Of a stretch of 64,000 bases of DNA, positions 29,498-36,871 are shown one piece after another. Both the position numbers and the translations under genes were made by a program. Under the pieces are notes generated by a model. It was not told the origin of the DNA and did not search any database. It was given only the letters and a program-made list of their open reading frames with translations. The DNA is from Bifidobacterium mizhiense (GTDB taxonomy: Bacteria; Actinomycetota; Actinomycetes; Actinomycetales; Bifidobacteriaceae). The stretch covers positions 124,001-188,000 of the forward strand of contig NZ_BPWE01000003.1 of assembly GCF_020884755.1 (NCBI RefSeq), written 5' to 3'. How positions within the stretch are numbered: the stretch's first letter is position 1; every line of letters begins with the position of its first letter.

Positions 29498-29606
29498 TAC
29501 CGCTTAACCTCCGGTTCTCTTCATCAGTGCTGGTCTGTAGGCCATATTCTAACGCTCCGCTCCCCTGTTTCCATGCTTCCGACGCGCTCGGTATTGCGGC
29601 GACCGC

Positions 29607-31403
29607 TCAAGAGACCTCCCGGATCAGCCCTTGGATCCCCTCTTGCTGAAGAATCCGTCGGTAGGGTCCGGCCTCCCTGCTGATGATCCTGTCGATGGCA
29701 TGCATGCCCAGCAGTTCCACCGGCGCATTGTCATCGGTCAATACTCTCCCCTCTGCATCCCCAACCGTGCTCAGACGGGAGCTGACCTGCTCCATCATCG
29801 CGGATAGGTCCGGATCAGGGCTGACCCTGACGGCAGCCTCCGCCAGCAGGTCGGAATGCGGATAGTCTCTCATGGCCGCCTTCTTGCCCTGGTTATCACC
29901 TTCTGATCCTGAGAAATCCTCAGAAGCAGGGCGGCGCGCAAAGAGCTCACGGTTGGTGGTCTGGGGCACATCGGCTGTCAGGATGGCATCGGATCCGAAG
30001 ACCCTGGTGATGGTATTGGTCAGGGCCGCATTGATGGATCCCTGACCGTCGTCGATCATGTTCATGTTGACCACCATGACCCCGCCCGGATTCAGGTGAT
30101 TCCTGACCAGGGTAAAGAACTCGGTGGAACTCATCTGGAAGGGGATGGTGATGTCCTGATAGGCATCGACCATGATCAGGTCGAAGCGCTGGCCACTGGC
30201 TACCAGCCAGGCTCGCCCGTCGTAGGTGGAAACCGGAATATCGGCGGGCTGATCAAAATACTTGATAGCCAGTTTGCTGATGGACTGATCGATCTCCACC
30301 CCCTGGATGGCCATCCGAGGATAGTACCGCCTCAGTTGCCGGGCGTAGGTCCCGGTCCCCATGCCCAGGATCAGAGCCGAGCGGGCCTGATCGGCCATGA
30401 GCGGTGCCGCCAGGGCCGTGTCGTAGTACATGCCGGTCATCCCGGGGTGCTTCATGGTCACCGATTGGACGCCGAAGAGGACGTTGGTGGAAAGGATGGT
30501 TCTGTCCGCAAGGGTTTTGACCTGCAGGTAGTTGTAGATGGACTCGCCCTCGTAGGTCAGGCCTTTCTCCCAGAAGGCGAACCCCGTCATCGGCGACAGG
30601 GCGGCCGAGACCACAAAGGCCACCGTGGCGATCAGGCAGGCCAGGCGATGCGCTTGGGATGAAAGAAAGTAGACCAAGGCCACCAGGAGCAGTATCCCGG
30701 AGAAGATCAGAAAGGTGACAAAGGTCCCCACGGCCGGGATGGTCACAAAGGTGGGTAGGAAGGTGCCCAGGATGGATCCCACCGTGTTGCAGGCGCTGAG
30801 CCGGCCGACCACCGAAGCGTTGTCATCCAAGGAGTCGGTGGCGCTCTTGACCAGTCCGGGGGTGATGGTGCCCAGGAGGAAGAGGGGCGGAACAAAGATG
30901 ATCAGGCAGGAGATGAAAGCCGCCAGGACCAGGAAGTTGGTGGAGACGGCCACAATCAACAGCCCCGAGATCAGGATGATCAGATACTTGCCGACCAGGG
31001 GGATCAGGGCAATCCAGACGGCCGCGGCCATAATGCACAGGTAGAGCCTGTCCGGGTCAGGGTTCCGGTCGGCCCAGCGGCCGCCGACGACGGCGCCCAA
31101 GGCCAGGGCGATCATGATGGTCCCGATGATGATGGTCCATACGATCTGGGAGGACGAGAAGTAAGGAGCCAGCAGGCGGGAGGCCCCCAGCTCAGCAGCC
31201 ATGACGGCCATCCCCGAGAAGAACTCCGTCACATAGAGAAAGATCCGCGACCGCAGGATGGGGCGCGACTGATTGATCCTGGCCAGCTTGGATCTACCGC
31301 TACTCGGTGATGGACTGGACTGGCCAGCCGATGCCGCCGATACAGCCGACACGTTTGCGCTGTGATCATCGTTCATGGCGGCTCCCGGCATCATTGTCGT
31401 CAA
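29607..31403 (-). CDS. Membrane-embedded spermidine-synthase-like protein (fused transporter-like/SAM domain)
   Basis: A 598-residue protein. About residues 50-280 hold several hydrophobic helices (FFSGMAVMAAELGASRLLAPYF, WTIIIGTIMIALALGAVVGG and more), like the MFS-type half of fused spermidine synthases. The C-terminal part is a spermidine-synthase/methyltransferase fold: LILGMGTGTYARQL, GVEIDQSISKLAIKYF, VSTYDGRAWL and DLIMVDAYQDITIPFQMSSTEFF. No S-adenosylmethionine decarboxylase or other polyamine gene is nearby, so aminopropyl transfer is uncertain; it may be a SAM-dependent transferase with another substrate. The N-terminal ~45 residues are Ser/Ala-rich and probably disordered. An alternative start is MNDDHSANV nine codons in. 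Confidence 0.85.
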   Translation of the reverse strand: MTTMMPGAAMNDDHSANVSAVSAASAGQSSPSPSSGRSKLARINQSRPILRSRIFLYVTEFFSGMAVMAAELGASRLLAPYFSSSQIVWTIIIGTIMIALALGAVVGGRWADRNPDPDRLYLCIMAAAVWIALIPLVGKYLIILISGLLIVAVSTNFLVLAAFISCLIIFVPPLFLLGTITPGLVKSATDSLDDNASVVGRLSACNTVGSILGTFLPTFVTIPAVGTFVTFLIFSGILLLVALVYFLSSQAHRLACLIATVAFVVSAALSPMTGFAFWEKGLTYEGESIYNYLQVKTLADRTILSTNVLFGVQSVTMKHPGMTGMYYDTALAAPLMADQARSALILGMGTGTYARQLRRYYPRMAIQGVEIDQSISKLAIKYFDQPADIPVSTYDGRAWLVASGQRFDLIMVDAYQDITIPFQMSSTEFFTLVRNHLNPGGVMVVNMNMIDDGQGSINAALTNTITRVFGSDAILTADVPQTTNRELFARRPASEDFSGSEGDNQGKKAAMRDYPHSDLLAEAAVRVSPDPDLSAMMEQVSSRLSTVGDAEGRVLTDDNAPVELLGMHAIDRIISREAGPYRRILQQEGIQGLIREVS

Positions 31404-31441
31404 TCAACTTACCGTCCCGCTGAGGAATGGTCAAATATGCA

Positions 31442-31470
31442 AAGAACCCCGCGAAAGGCGAGGTTCTTGA
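31442..31470 (-). terminator. Probable terminator of the infC-rpmI-rplT operon
   Basis: AAGAACC (31442-31448) pairs with GGTTCTT (31462-31468), with the inner CGC/GCG pairing strengthening the stem. It lies 25 bases downstream of the rplT stop on the minus strand. The following bases (TGCATATTTGACC) have only a short T content, so termination may be moderate. Confidence 0.65.
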
Positions 31471-31493
31471 AATGCGGTGTTCGGGTCCGCTGA

Positions 31494-31877
31494 TCAGGCA
31501 GCGACCGGAGCGTTCACATCGGCAGGCAGGGCCTTCTTGGCCTCAGCCACGATGGCGTTGAAGGTGTCGATGTCGTTGACAACCAGGTCGGCCAGGGCGC
31601 GACGGTCCAGCTCGATGCCGGCCAGGCGCAGCCCCTGGATGAAGCGGTTGTAGGTGATTCCCTGGGCGCGGCATCCGGCGTTGATGCGCTGGATCCACAG
31701 CTTGCGGAAGTCACCCTTGCGGGCCTTGCGGTCCCGGAAGTTGTATGTATATGAATGAAGCAGCTGCTCCTTGGCCTTGCGGTAGAGACGGGAGCGCTGG
31801 CCACGGTAGCCTGACGCCCGCTCCAGGACGACCCGACGCTTCTTATGCGCGTTGACTGCCCGCTTGACTCGTGCCAT
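31494..31877 (-). CDS. rplT: 50S ribosomal protein L20
   Basis: A 127-residue protein with the L20 signature ([15 protein letters not shown] ... [26 protein letters not shown]) and the later block [25 protein letters not shown]20 binds 23S rRNA early in 50S assembly and in several bacteria represses its own operon. It is third in infC-rpmI-rplT, 48 bases after rpmI. Confidence 0.98.
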   Translation of the reverse strand: MARVKRAVNAHKKRRVVLERASGYRGQRSRLYRKAKEQLLHSYTYNFRDRKARKGDFRKLWIQRINAGCRAQGITYNRFIQGLRLAGIELDRRALADLVVNDIDTFNAIVAEAKKALPADVNAPVAA

Positions 31878-31925
31878 AGATATTCCTCAGCTTTCTAAAA
31901 TCTCACTCGACGCGACAGCACCCGC

Positions 31926-32120
31926 TCAGCGGGCCAGCATCCTCTTCATGTTCTTGGACTGGGTCGGAGCGAGCACCTCGTCAGTGGACAGGTGACGACG
32001 CTTCTTGGCCGACTTGTGCTCCAGATTGTGGCGCATACCGGTCCCGGCGTGCATGAGCTTGCCCGAACCCGTGGCCCGGACGCGCTTGGATGCGGCGGAG
32101 TTACTTTTCATCTTCGGCAT
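31926..32120 (-). CDS. rpmI: 50S ribosomal protein L35
   Basis: A 64-residue protein with the L35 signature [21 protein letters not shown] and [14 protein letters not shown]. Its start overlaps the end of infC by 20 bases, so the two are translationally coupled. Normal length for the family. Confidence 0.98.
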   Translation of the reverse strand: MPKMKSNSAASKRVRATGSGKLMHAGTGMRHNLEHKSAKKRRHLSTDEVLAPTQSKNMKRMLAR

Positions 32121-32769
32121 TGCTGCCCTCCTTGGATTTCATCTGCTTGGGAGAAGTATTGTTGTCGGCCTTGGCAGCCAGATGGGCCGCCTGACGGGCC
32201 TTGCGCTCGGCACGGGCCTGGCCGCCCCGCCGACGCTGCTCGGACTGGGTGTGGACCTTCTTGCCCTTGGGCGACAGGGTCATGATGATGTTGCGCCCCT
32301 CCTGCTTGGGGGCAAACTCGATGGAGCCCAGATCCGCGACGTCGTCAGCCAGCTTACGCAGGAGCTCCACGCCGCCGATGGGCCGGGACTGCTCGCGCCC
32401 ACGCAGCATGATGGTGACCTTGACCTTGTCTCCGGCGGACAGGAAGCGGCGCACGTGCCCCTCCTTGACCTCGAAGTCGTGGTCGTCGATCTTCAATCTG
32501 AAGCGGATCTCCTTGATCTCCGACATGCTCTGATTGCGGCGCGCCTCACGAGCCTTGATCTTCTCGTTGTATTTGAACTTGCCGTAATCAATGAGCTTGG
32601 CGACCGGAGGCTTGGCCTTGGGCGCAACCTCGACCAGGTCAAGGTTGGCCTCCTTGGCCAGGTTGAGGGCGACGGAGGTCGCAATGATTCCCACCTGTTC
32701 GCCGTTGGGCCCGATCAGGCGTACCTGAGACACTCGTATATCGTCGTTAATCCTTGGTTCGTCGCTAAT
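32101..32769 (-). CDS. infC: Translation initiation factor IF-3 with a probable AUU start codon
   Basis: IF-3 prevents subunit joining and checks start-codon choice. The N-domain ([14 protein letters not shown] ... [25 protein letters not shown]), linker ([26 protein letters not shown]) and C-domain ([16 protein letters not shown]) are complete, plus a ~45-residue basic C-terminal tail. The conserved IF-3 opening [12 protein letters not shown] lies upstream of the first conventional start (GTG 32731-32733). The frame is closed by TGA eight codons farther upstream, and no ATG, GTG or TTG lies between. AAGGAG sits 5 bases from ATT (32767-32769) and 2 bases from ATC (32770-32772). AUU is the infC start in E. 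coli, where it allows IF-3 autorepression, so ATT is chosen, giving 222 residues. First gene of the operon. Confidence 0.95.
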   Translation of the reverse strand: MSDEPRINDDIRVSQVRLIGPNGEQVGIIATSVALNLAKEANLDLVEVAPKAKPPVAKLIDYGKFKYNEKIKAREARRNQSMSEIKEIRFRLKIDDHDFEVKEGHVRRFLSAGDKVKVTIMLRGREQSRPIGGVELLRKLADDVADLGSIEFAPKQEGRNIIMTLSPKGKKVHTQSEQRRRGGQARAERKARQAAHLAAKADNNTSPKQMKSKEGSNAEDEK

Positions 32770-32876
32770 GATGACTCCTTCTCAAATACCACAACATCCA
32801 CTGCCTGCAGCCGATCCACATGAGTCCAGACGAAAAGACCATCGCTGTAAACGACGCGCTTCCGCGTTCATGAGCG

Positions 32877-32936
32877 ATTCTGTAGAATACAACAGAATAT
32901 CGCCACTCCTCGAACCCGAAGTCATAAGAGACTTCC
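32877..32936 (-). promoter_or_regulatory. infC leader region with two inverted repeats
   Basis: Between the TPI-like gene and infC lie 233 non-coding bases. ATTCTGT (32877-32883) and ACAGAAT (32892-32898) form perfect 7-bp arms with an 8-base spacer. GAAGTC (32918-32923) and GACTTC (32930-32935) form perfect 6-bp arms with a 6-base loop. TATTCT sequences in this stretch could be -10 boxes on the minus strand, but no clean -35 was found. The arrangement suits either a promoter-operator or a structured leader controlling the IF-3/L35/L20 operon. Confidence 0.4.
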
Positions 32937-33002
32937 AGGTGGGTCACCCGCTTTCTTGATTGCTCAAGCCGTTGGACATATTAGCACAATGCCGATAAGC
33001 GG

Positions 33003-33779
33003 TCAACTCTGACCGTTCTGGACCTCCGAGTCCTGGCTGATCAGGCGCCAGGCCTCTTTCACGACTTCCAGGAAAGCAGCGGGATCATGCGCGAAACGGC
33101 CTAGAAAGACCCCATCGACAGCTGGCCATAGCTCAGTCAACAATCCCGGAGCAGCGGCCCCTCCATATATGAGCGACAAATTGTGGCATTGGGGGCCAAG
33201 CTTGTTTTTGATAATCGAACATACCTCTTGGACGTATTCAACTGGAGCGGGGCGGGAAGCTCCGACGGCCCAGACGGGTTCATATGCAATCCAGGCTGGA
33301 AGGTCAGGCTTCTCACCCAGCCCCATTTCGATCTGTTTTAAGCAATAATCAGCGGCTGCCTCAGGACCGTGGTTGCTAAGCTCACCCACACACAGCAGGG
33401 GTGTCAATCCATTGCGCCAGCATGCACGAACCTTCCGCCCGATGAGTTCATCATCTTCCCCATACAGGCGACGGCGTTCCTCATGCCCCACTTCGGCCAC
33501 GGTCACACCCAGATCAAAAGCATCCCGGGGCGAGACCTCTCCAGTAAACGGGCCACGATCTTGATCGCATACATCCTGAATACCAAGATGAACATCCGTG
33601 GACAGCAGGGCCTGCCCAGCCTGCTCCACCGTAAGGTAATCCGGCAAAACCGCCATGGTCACCTTGTCCAGTGGAAGGGCTGAGGCATTGAGAAGATCGG
33701 CTAATCGTCGACAATATGCCAGTGTCTGTTTTCTTGTAAAATACATTTTCAGGCTTATAGCTACAATCGGCTTGTTCAT
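33003..33779 (-). CDS. Triosephosphate-isomerase homologue, probable tetrulose-phosphate isomerase (EryH/LerI type)
   Basis: A 258-residue TIM-barrel protein. TPI catalytic residues are kept: Lys11 (SLKMY), His99 (VGHEERRR) and Glu167 (YEPVWAVG). The family's near-invariant NWKMN is replaced by SLKMY, and the phosphate-loop GTG by GAS, so the site around carbon 1 and the phosphate differs from true TPI. Homologues of this type (TpiA2/EryH in Brucella, LerI in mycobacteria) isomerise tetrulose phosphates in erythritol or erythrulose use. Its place beside an RpiB homologue and a DhaK-type kinase supports that reading; a second TPI for DHAP is the alternative. ATG 33777-33779 is chosen over a GTG three codons upstream. 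Last gene of the island. Confidence 0.82.
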   Translation of the reverse strand: MNKPIVAISLKMYFTRKQTLAYCRRLADLLNASALPLDKVTMAVLPDYLTVEQAGQALLSTDVHLGIQDVCDQDRGPFTGEVSPRDAFDLGVTVAEVGHEERRRLYGEDDELIGRKVRACWRNGLTPLLCVGELSNHGPEAAADYCLKQIEMGLGEKPDLPAWIAYEPVWAVGASRPAPVEYVQEVCSIIKNKLGPQCHNLSLIYGGAAAPGLLTELWPAVDGVFLGRFAHDPAAFLEVVKEAWRLISQDSEVQNGQS

Positions 33780-33829
33780 CTTCCCCACTCTGCGCTATTA
33801 AAATTGACTATCTGCTGCCCACGGATTCA

Positions 33830-34270
33830 TCATTGCTGATGAAGCTCAAATTCGCGGATGCGCGCCACCTTCGGGCCACTTCTGGAATCAGGATCGAACT
33901 CACTGTCCAGATAGGCCCTTAACAGAGATTTGGCTGTTTCTGGTCCCAGAACCTGAGCACCCATGGCGATGATGTTCGCATCATTGCTACGGCGGGCACG
34001 CTCGGCTTGATATATGTCCGATACGCAGGCGCAATAGGCTCCCGGCACCTTATTGGCCGAGATCGAAACGCCTAGACCCGTCCCGCAAAGCAGGACACCT
34101 CGATCCGCTTCGCCCCTAACCACGGACTGCGCAAGGGCTATGGCCACGTTGGCGTAGATCGGATCATCGGTAGGAAAATCGATCACCTCGTGACCTAGAC
34201 GTCTTGCCTCCTCCATGAGCACATTCTTCAACCCTGCAGCATTAGGATCGGCTCCAAACGCCAGTCTCAT
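33830..34270 (-). CDS. RpiB/LacAB-family isomerase, probable erythrose/erythrulose 4-phosphate isomerase (EryI/DerI type)
   Basis: A 146-residue RpiB-fold protein. The catalytic Cys62 in LLCGTGLGVSISANK matches E. coli RpiB Cys66. Two departures are visible by ungapped alignment: His10 of the DH motif is Pro9 (GADPN), and His99, the residue proposed to open the ribose ring, is Ser95 (RRSNDAN). Tetrose 4-phosphates cannot form a furanose ring, so loss of the ring-opening histidine fits a tetrulose/tetrose 4-phosphate isomerase and argues against ribose 5-phosphate as substrate. AAGGAAAGG precedes ATG. Neighbours are the TPI homologue 50 bases downstream and the GntP permease upstream. Canonical RpiB or LacAB-like activity remains possible. 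Confidence 0.85.
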   Translation of the reverse strand: MRLAFGADPNAAGLKNVLMEEARRLGHEVIDFPTDDPIYANVAIALAQSVVRGEADRGVLLCGTGLGVSISANKVPGAYCACVSDIYQAERARRSNDANIIAMGAQVLGPETAKSLLRAYLDSEFDPDSRSGPKVARIREFELHQQ

Positions 34271-34321
34271 TATCTTTCACCTTTCCTTGAATCTCGAATA
34301 TCGACGTAGCGGGCTAGCGGC

Positions 34322-35665
34322 CTATACCACAACGCCTATGACGGCATCCACCAGCAGCAGAGCAATCAGACCTACCACCGATTGGACAGTCACCAGGAAG
34401 CTCCATGTCTTCAGCGTCTGAGGAACGGTCATGTCCAGATACTCCTGGAAGAGCCAGAAGGCGCCGTCATTTACATGAGAGAAGATCATCGCGCCTACGG
34501 CGATGGCCAACACAGCCAGCGCCTTATGCAAATCATCTGCTTGCGCGACCATGGGAGCCACGATGCCCGCCGCAGCGGCCACAGCGACCGTGCCGGATCC
34601 AAGAGCGACTCGGAAGAGCGCAGCGATCAGCCAGGCCAACAGAACGGTGGGAATGGCCCACTTGGCAGTGGTTGTCGCTATTTGATCGCTCAGACCAGTG
34701 CTCTGCAGCATTTCCTTAAGGCCACCGCCTGCGCCAATGATCAGCAGAACATTGACCACACCTTTGAGACTGGTCTTGCTCTGACTCAACGTCTTCTTGG
34801 CGGTCATACCCGAGCCGAGCCCCAGGAAGATCAACGCGTACAAGGCCGACAGGAGCAAGGCGACCACTGTATTGCCAAAGAATTGCGTAATCACATAACC
34901 GATGGAACCCTTGGAGAAGACTGCCTTGCCAATGGTGCCGATGATCAGCAGAACCGGAGCCAGCAAAACCGAAGGCAGTGATTTGAGTATGCCGGGAGCC
35001 TGTGCCAGGTCGTCGTCCTTGGTGGCGTACTCAGAGCCGTCGCTTACCTGATAACGAAGGTAGTACCGTTGCATGAGCTTGGGGAACAGCCAGACACCGG
35101 CCGCGAACACAGGAATGCAGATTACGATGCCGATCATGGACACCAGCCCAAGATCCACCCCGATCGCTCCTGCACCGATGACGGTTGCAGGGCCGGGAGG
35201 AAGCAGACCATGGGCGGTCATCATACCGGCGGCCATAGGAATGGCTACGTAAAGCGCACTGGTATGAGTCCTCTTAGCCACAGAGAACACAATTGGAATG
35301 AGGAGCACGAAGGTGACCTCAAACAAATTGGGCAATTCGATGATCAAAGCCACCAAACCCACAGCAAGAGGGATCAAAGCCTTCTTGCTCTTGCCCACGA
35401 TCACGTTGGCTATGCGTTCGGCTCCGCCACTGCTGACGAGCATCCCACCGATGATGGCTCCCAAACCTATCACGATACCGGTGGTGGACAGCTGAGAACC
35501 GAACCCCGTAGTAAAGGATTTGACGGTCTTCTCCGTGCCCAGGCCATTGACCAAACCAAGGCCCAAAGATGAGATGATGAGCGCCACAAAGGGATGCAGT
35601 TTGCAGTACACAATCAGAACTATTAAAACAATGATGGCGGCAATGCCGCTGAGAACTGGAAGCAT
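34322..35665 (-). CDS. GntP-family acid-sugar permease
   Basis: A 447-residue transporter with about 12-14 hydrophobic helices, the length and spacing of the gluconate:H+ symporter family. Typical blocks are GFGSQLSTTGIVIGLGAIIGGMLV, MTAHGLLPPGPATVIG, and the C-terminal region HVNDGAFWLFQEYLDMTVPQTLKTWS, which is a GntP hallmark. Characterised members carry gluconate, idonate, fructuronate, tetronates or D-serine, so an organic acid is the expected cargo. The start at MLPVLSG is supported by AAGGAAAG; an in-frame upstream extension to 35728 is not family-like. It is the only transporter of the island. Confidence 0.9.
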   Translation of the reverse strand: MLPVLSGIAAIIVLIVLIVYCKLHPFVALIISSLGLGLVNGLGTEKTVKSFTTGFGSQLSTTGIVIGLGAIIGGMLVSSGGAERIANVIVGKSKKALIPLAVGLVALIIELPNLFEVTFVLLIPIVFSVAKRTHTSALYVAIPMAAGMMTAHGLLPPGPATVIGAGAIGVDLGLVSMIGIVICIPVFAAGVWLFPKLMQRYYLRYQVSDGSEYATKDDDLAQAPGILKSLPSVLLAPVLLIIGTIGKAVFSKGSIGYVITQFFGNTVVALLLSALYALIFLGLGSGMTAKKTLSQSKTSLKGVVNVLLIIGAGGGLKEMLQSTGLSDQIATTTAKWAIPTVLLAWLIAALFRVALGSGTVAVAAAAGIVAPMVAQADDLHKALAVLAIAVGAMIFSHVNDGAFWLFQEYLDMTVPQTLKTWSFLVTVQSVVGLIALLLVDAVIGVVV

Positions 35666-35801
35666 GACACTCTTTCCTTGAATGTATGACCAAAAGACGG
35701 CCCCGAAATCAAGAGGATGCCGGGGCACGTCGAACAGTCAGGCGAATGGATCACATCCGTTGTCGATCCTCTTCACCTGACAGTCGGTAAGATCTTGACG
35801 A

Positions 35802-36797
35802 TCAGCGATTGACCCTGCTTGATCCGATAGCGCAGGCAATGTTGAAGGCATTCTGGCTTGAAGTGATGTTGGCCTTGTTCTTTCCAACCAGATCGAATGC
35901 CGTTCCATGAGCAGGCGTATCTATGAAGACAGGAAGACCGCCTTGGACAGTGACTCCACCGTCAAAGCCCATCAGCTTTATAGCGATCTGGCCCTGATCG
36001 TGGTACATCGTCACGACACCGTCATACCGGTCCTTGGCGCCGATAAATATGGTGTCAGCCGAATAGGTTCCCTCCACGTTAATACCGGCCTGCCGAGCCT
36101 GTTCGATACCAGGACGAATGATGTCAATCTCCTCGCGGCCAAAAATACCGTTCTCGCCATTATGGGGGTTCAAAGCGCAAACGCCAAGGCGGGGTTCGGC
36201 TATGCCCGAGTCATGCAACAAGTTGTGCAGCAGAGTGATTGCGCTGACCACACCATCCTTGGTGATACGGCCCGGCACGTCCTTGAGTCCCATGTGACTG
36301 GTCACTCTTGAAGTCCACAATCCTGGAATGATATTGATTTCACTCGTAAATCCATCGAAGTCCAATTTCTTGGCAAACCAACGGAGCTCGTCGAGTTCGT
36401 TCATGCCGCCCAGGTGCAGGCTGGTCTTGTTCAGCGGCATGAAGACCATGGCTTCGATTTTGCCGTCTCGCGCTAGATCAAGTCCGCGACTGAGCTGATG
36501 CAGTGCGCGCTCGCCGGCTTCCTTGGATGTTTGCTTGATAGGGATAGCGGTTTCAGGCAGCGAATGGTCGTCGAGAACGGCTACCGCATCATCATTGGGT
36601 TGATCAGCAATGGGGACTTCCAGACCGGCTTTCTCGGCCGCGGACTCCACCTCAACCCTGTCAGCCAAAACATAGATGTCAGCGGACTTGCGGTTTTTGG
36701 GATCAGCGAGCAACCTGACGCCAAGTTCAGGGCCGATGCCGGCCGGATCGCCGAACGTCATGGCAATACGTGGTTTTGTTGATGCATTTGCACTCAT
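35802..36797 (-). CDS. PdxA-family oxidative decarboxylase (PdxA2-like, catabolic)
   Basis: A 331-residue member of the isocitrate/isopropylmalate-dehydrogenase superfamily. GDPAGIGPE (16-24) and the three metal-binding histidines His168 (SHMGLKD), His212 (NPHNGENG) and His266 (YHDQGQIAIK) align with E. coli PdxA His166/211/266, so catalysis should be intact: NAD-dependent oxidation next to a carboxylate followed by CO2 loss. PdxA makes a pyridoxal precursor, but no other gene of that route is here, and PdxA2 homologues act on D-threonate or D-erythronate 4-phosphate to give DHAP. The setting favours a catabolic role on a phosphorylated sugar acid. NPHNGENG differs from the usual NPHAGEGG. 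AAAGGAG lies 6 bases before ATG. Confidence 0.85.
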   Translation of the reverse strand: MSANASTKPRIAMTFGDPAGIGPELGVRLLADPKNRKSADIYVLADRVEVESAAEKAGLEVPIADQPNDDAVAVLDDHSLPETAIPIKQTSKEAGERALHQLSRGLDLARDGKIEAMVFMPLNKTSLHLGGMNELDELRWFAKKLDFDGFTSEINIIPGLWTSRVTSHMGLKDVPGRITKDGVVSAITLLHNLLHDSGIAEPRLGVCALNPHNGENGIFGREEIDIIRPGIEQARQAGINVEGTYSADTIFIGAKDRYDGVVTMYHDQGQIAIKLMGFDGGVTVQGGLPVFIDTPAHGTAFDLVGKNKANITSSQNAFNIACAIGSSRVNR

Positions 36798-36871
36798 ATG
36801 TACTCCTTTGTTGGATATGGTGTTGGTTTATTTCCCCAAATCTTTGACCGATTGGTTCATCGTTTCGAAGG

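Noticed and set aside
35699-35732. Terminator between the PdxA-like and GntP-like genes
   Set aside because: GCCCCG and CGGGGC pair over 6 bp around a 15-base loop, but no T run follows on the minus strand and the flanking genes look co-transcribed.
35802-36797. Vitamin B6 biosynthesis gene pdxA
   Set aside because: The operon around it is catabolic with an acid-sugar permease and sugar-phosphate isomerases, so the PdxA2-like reading was preferred.
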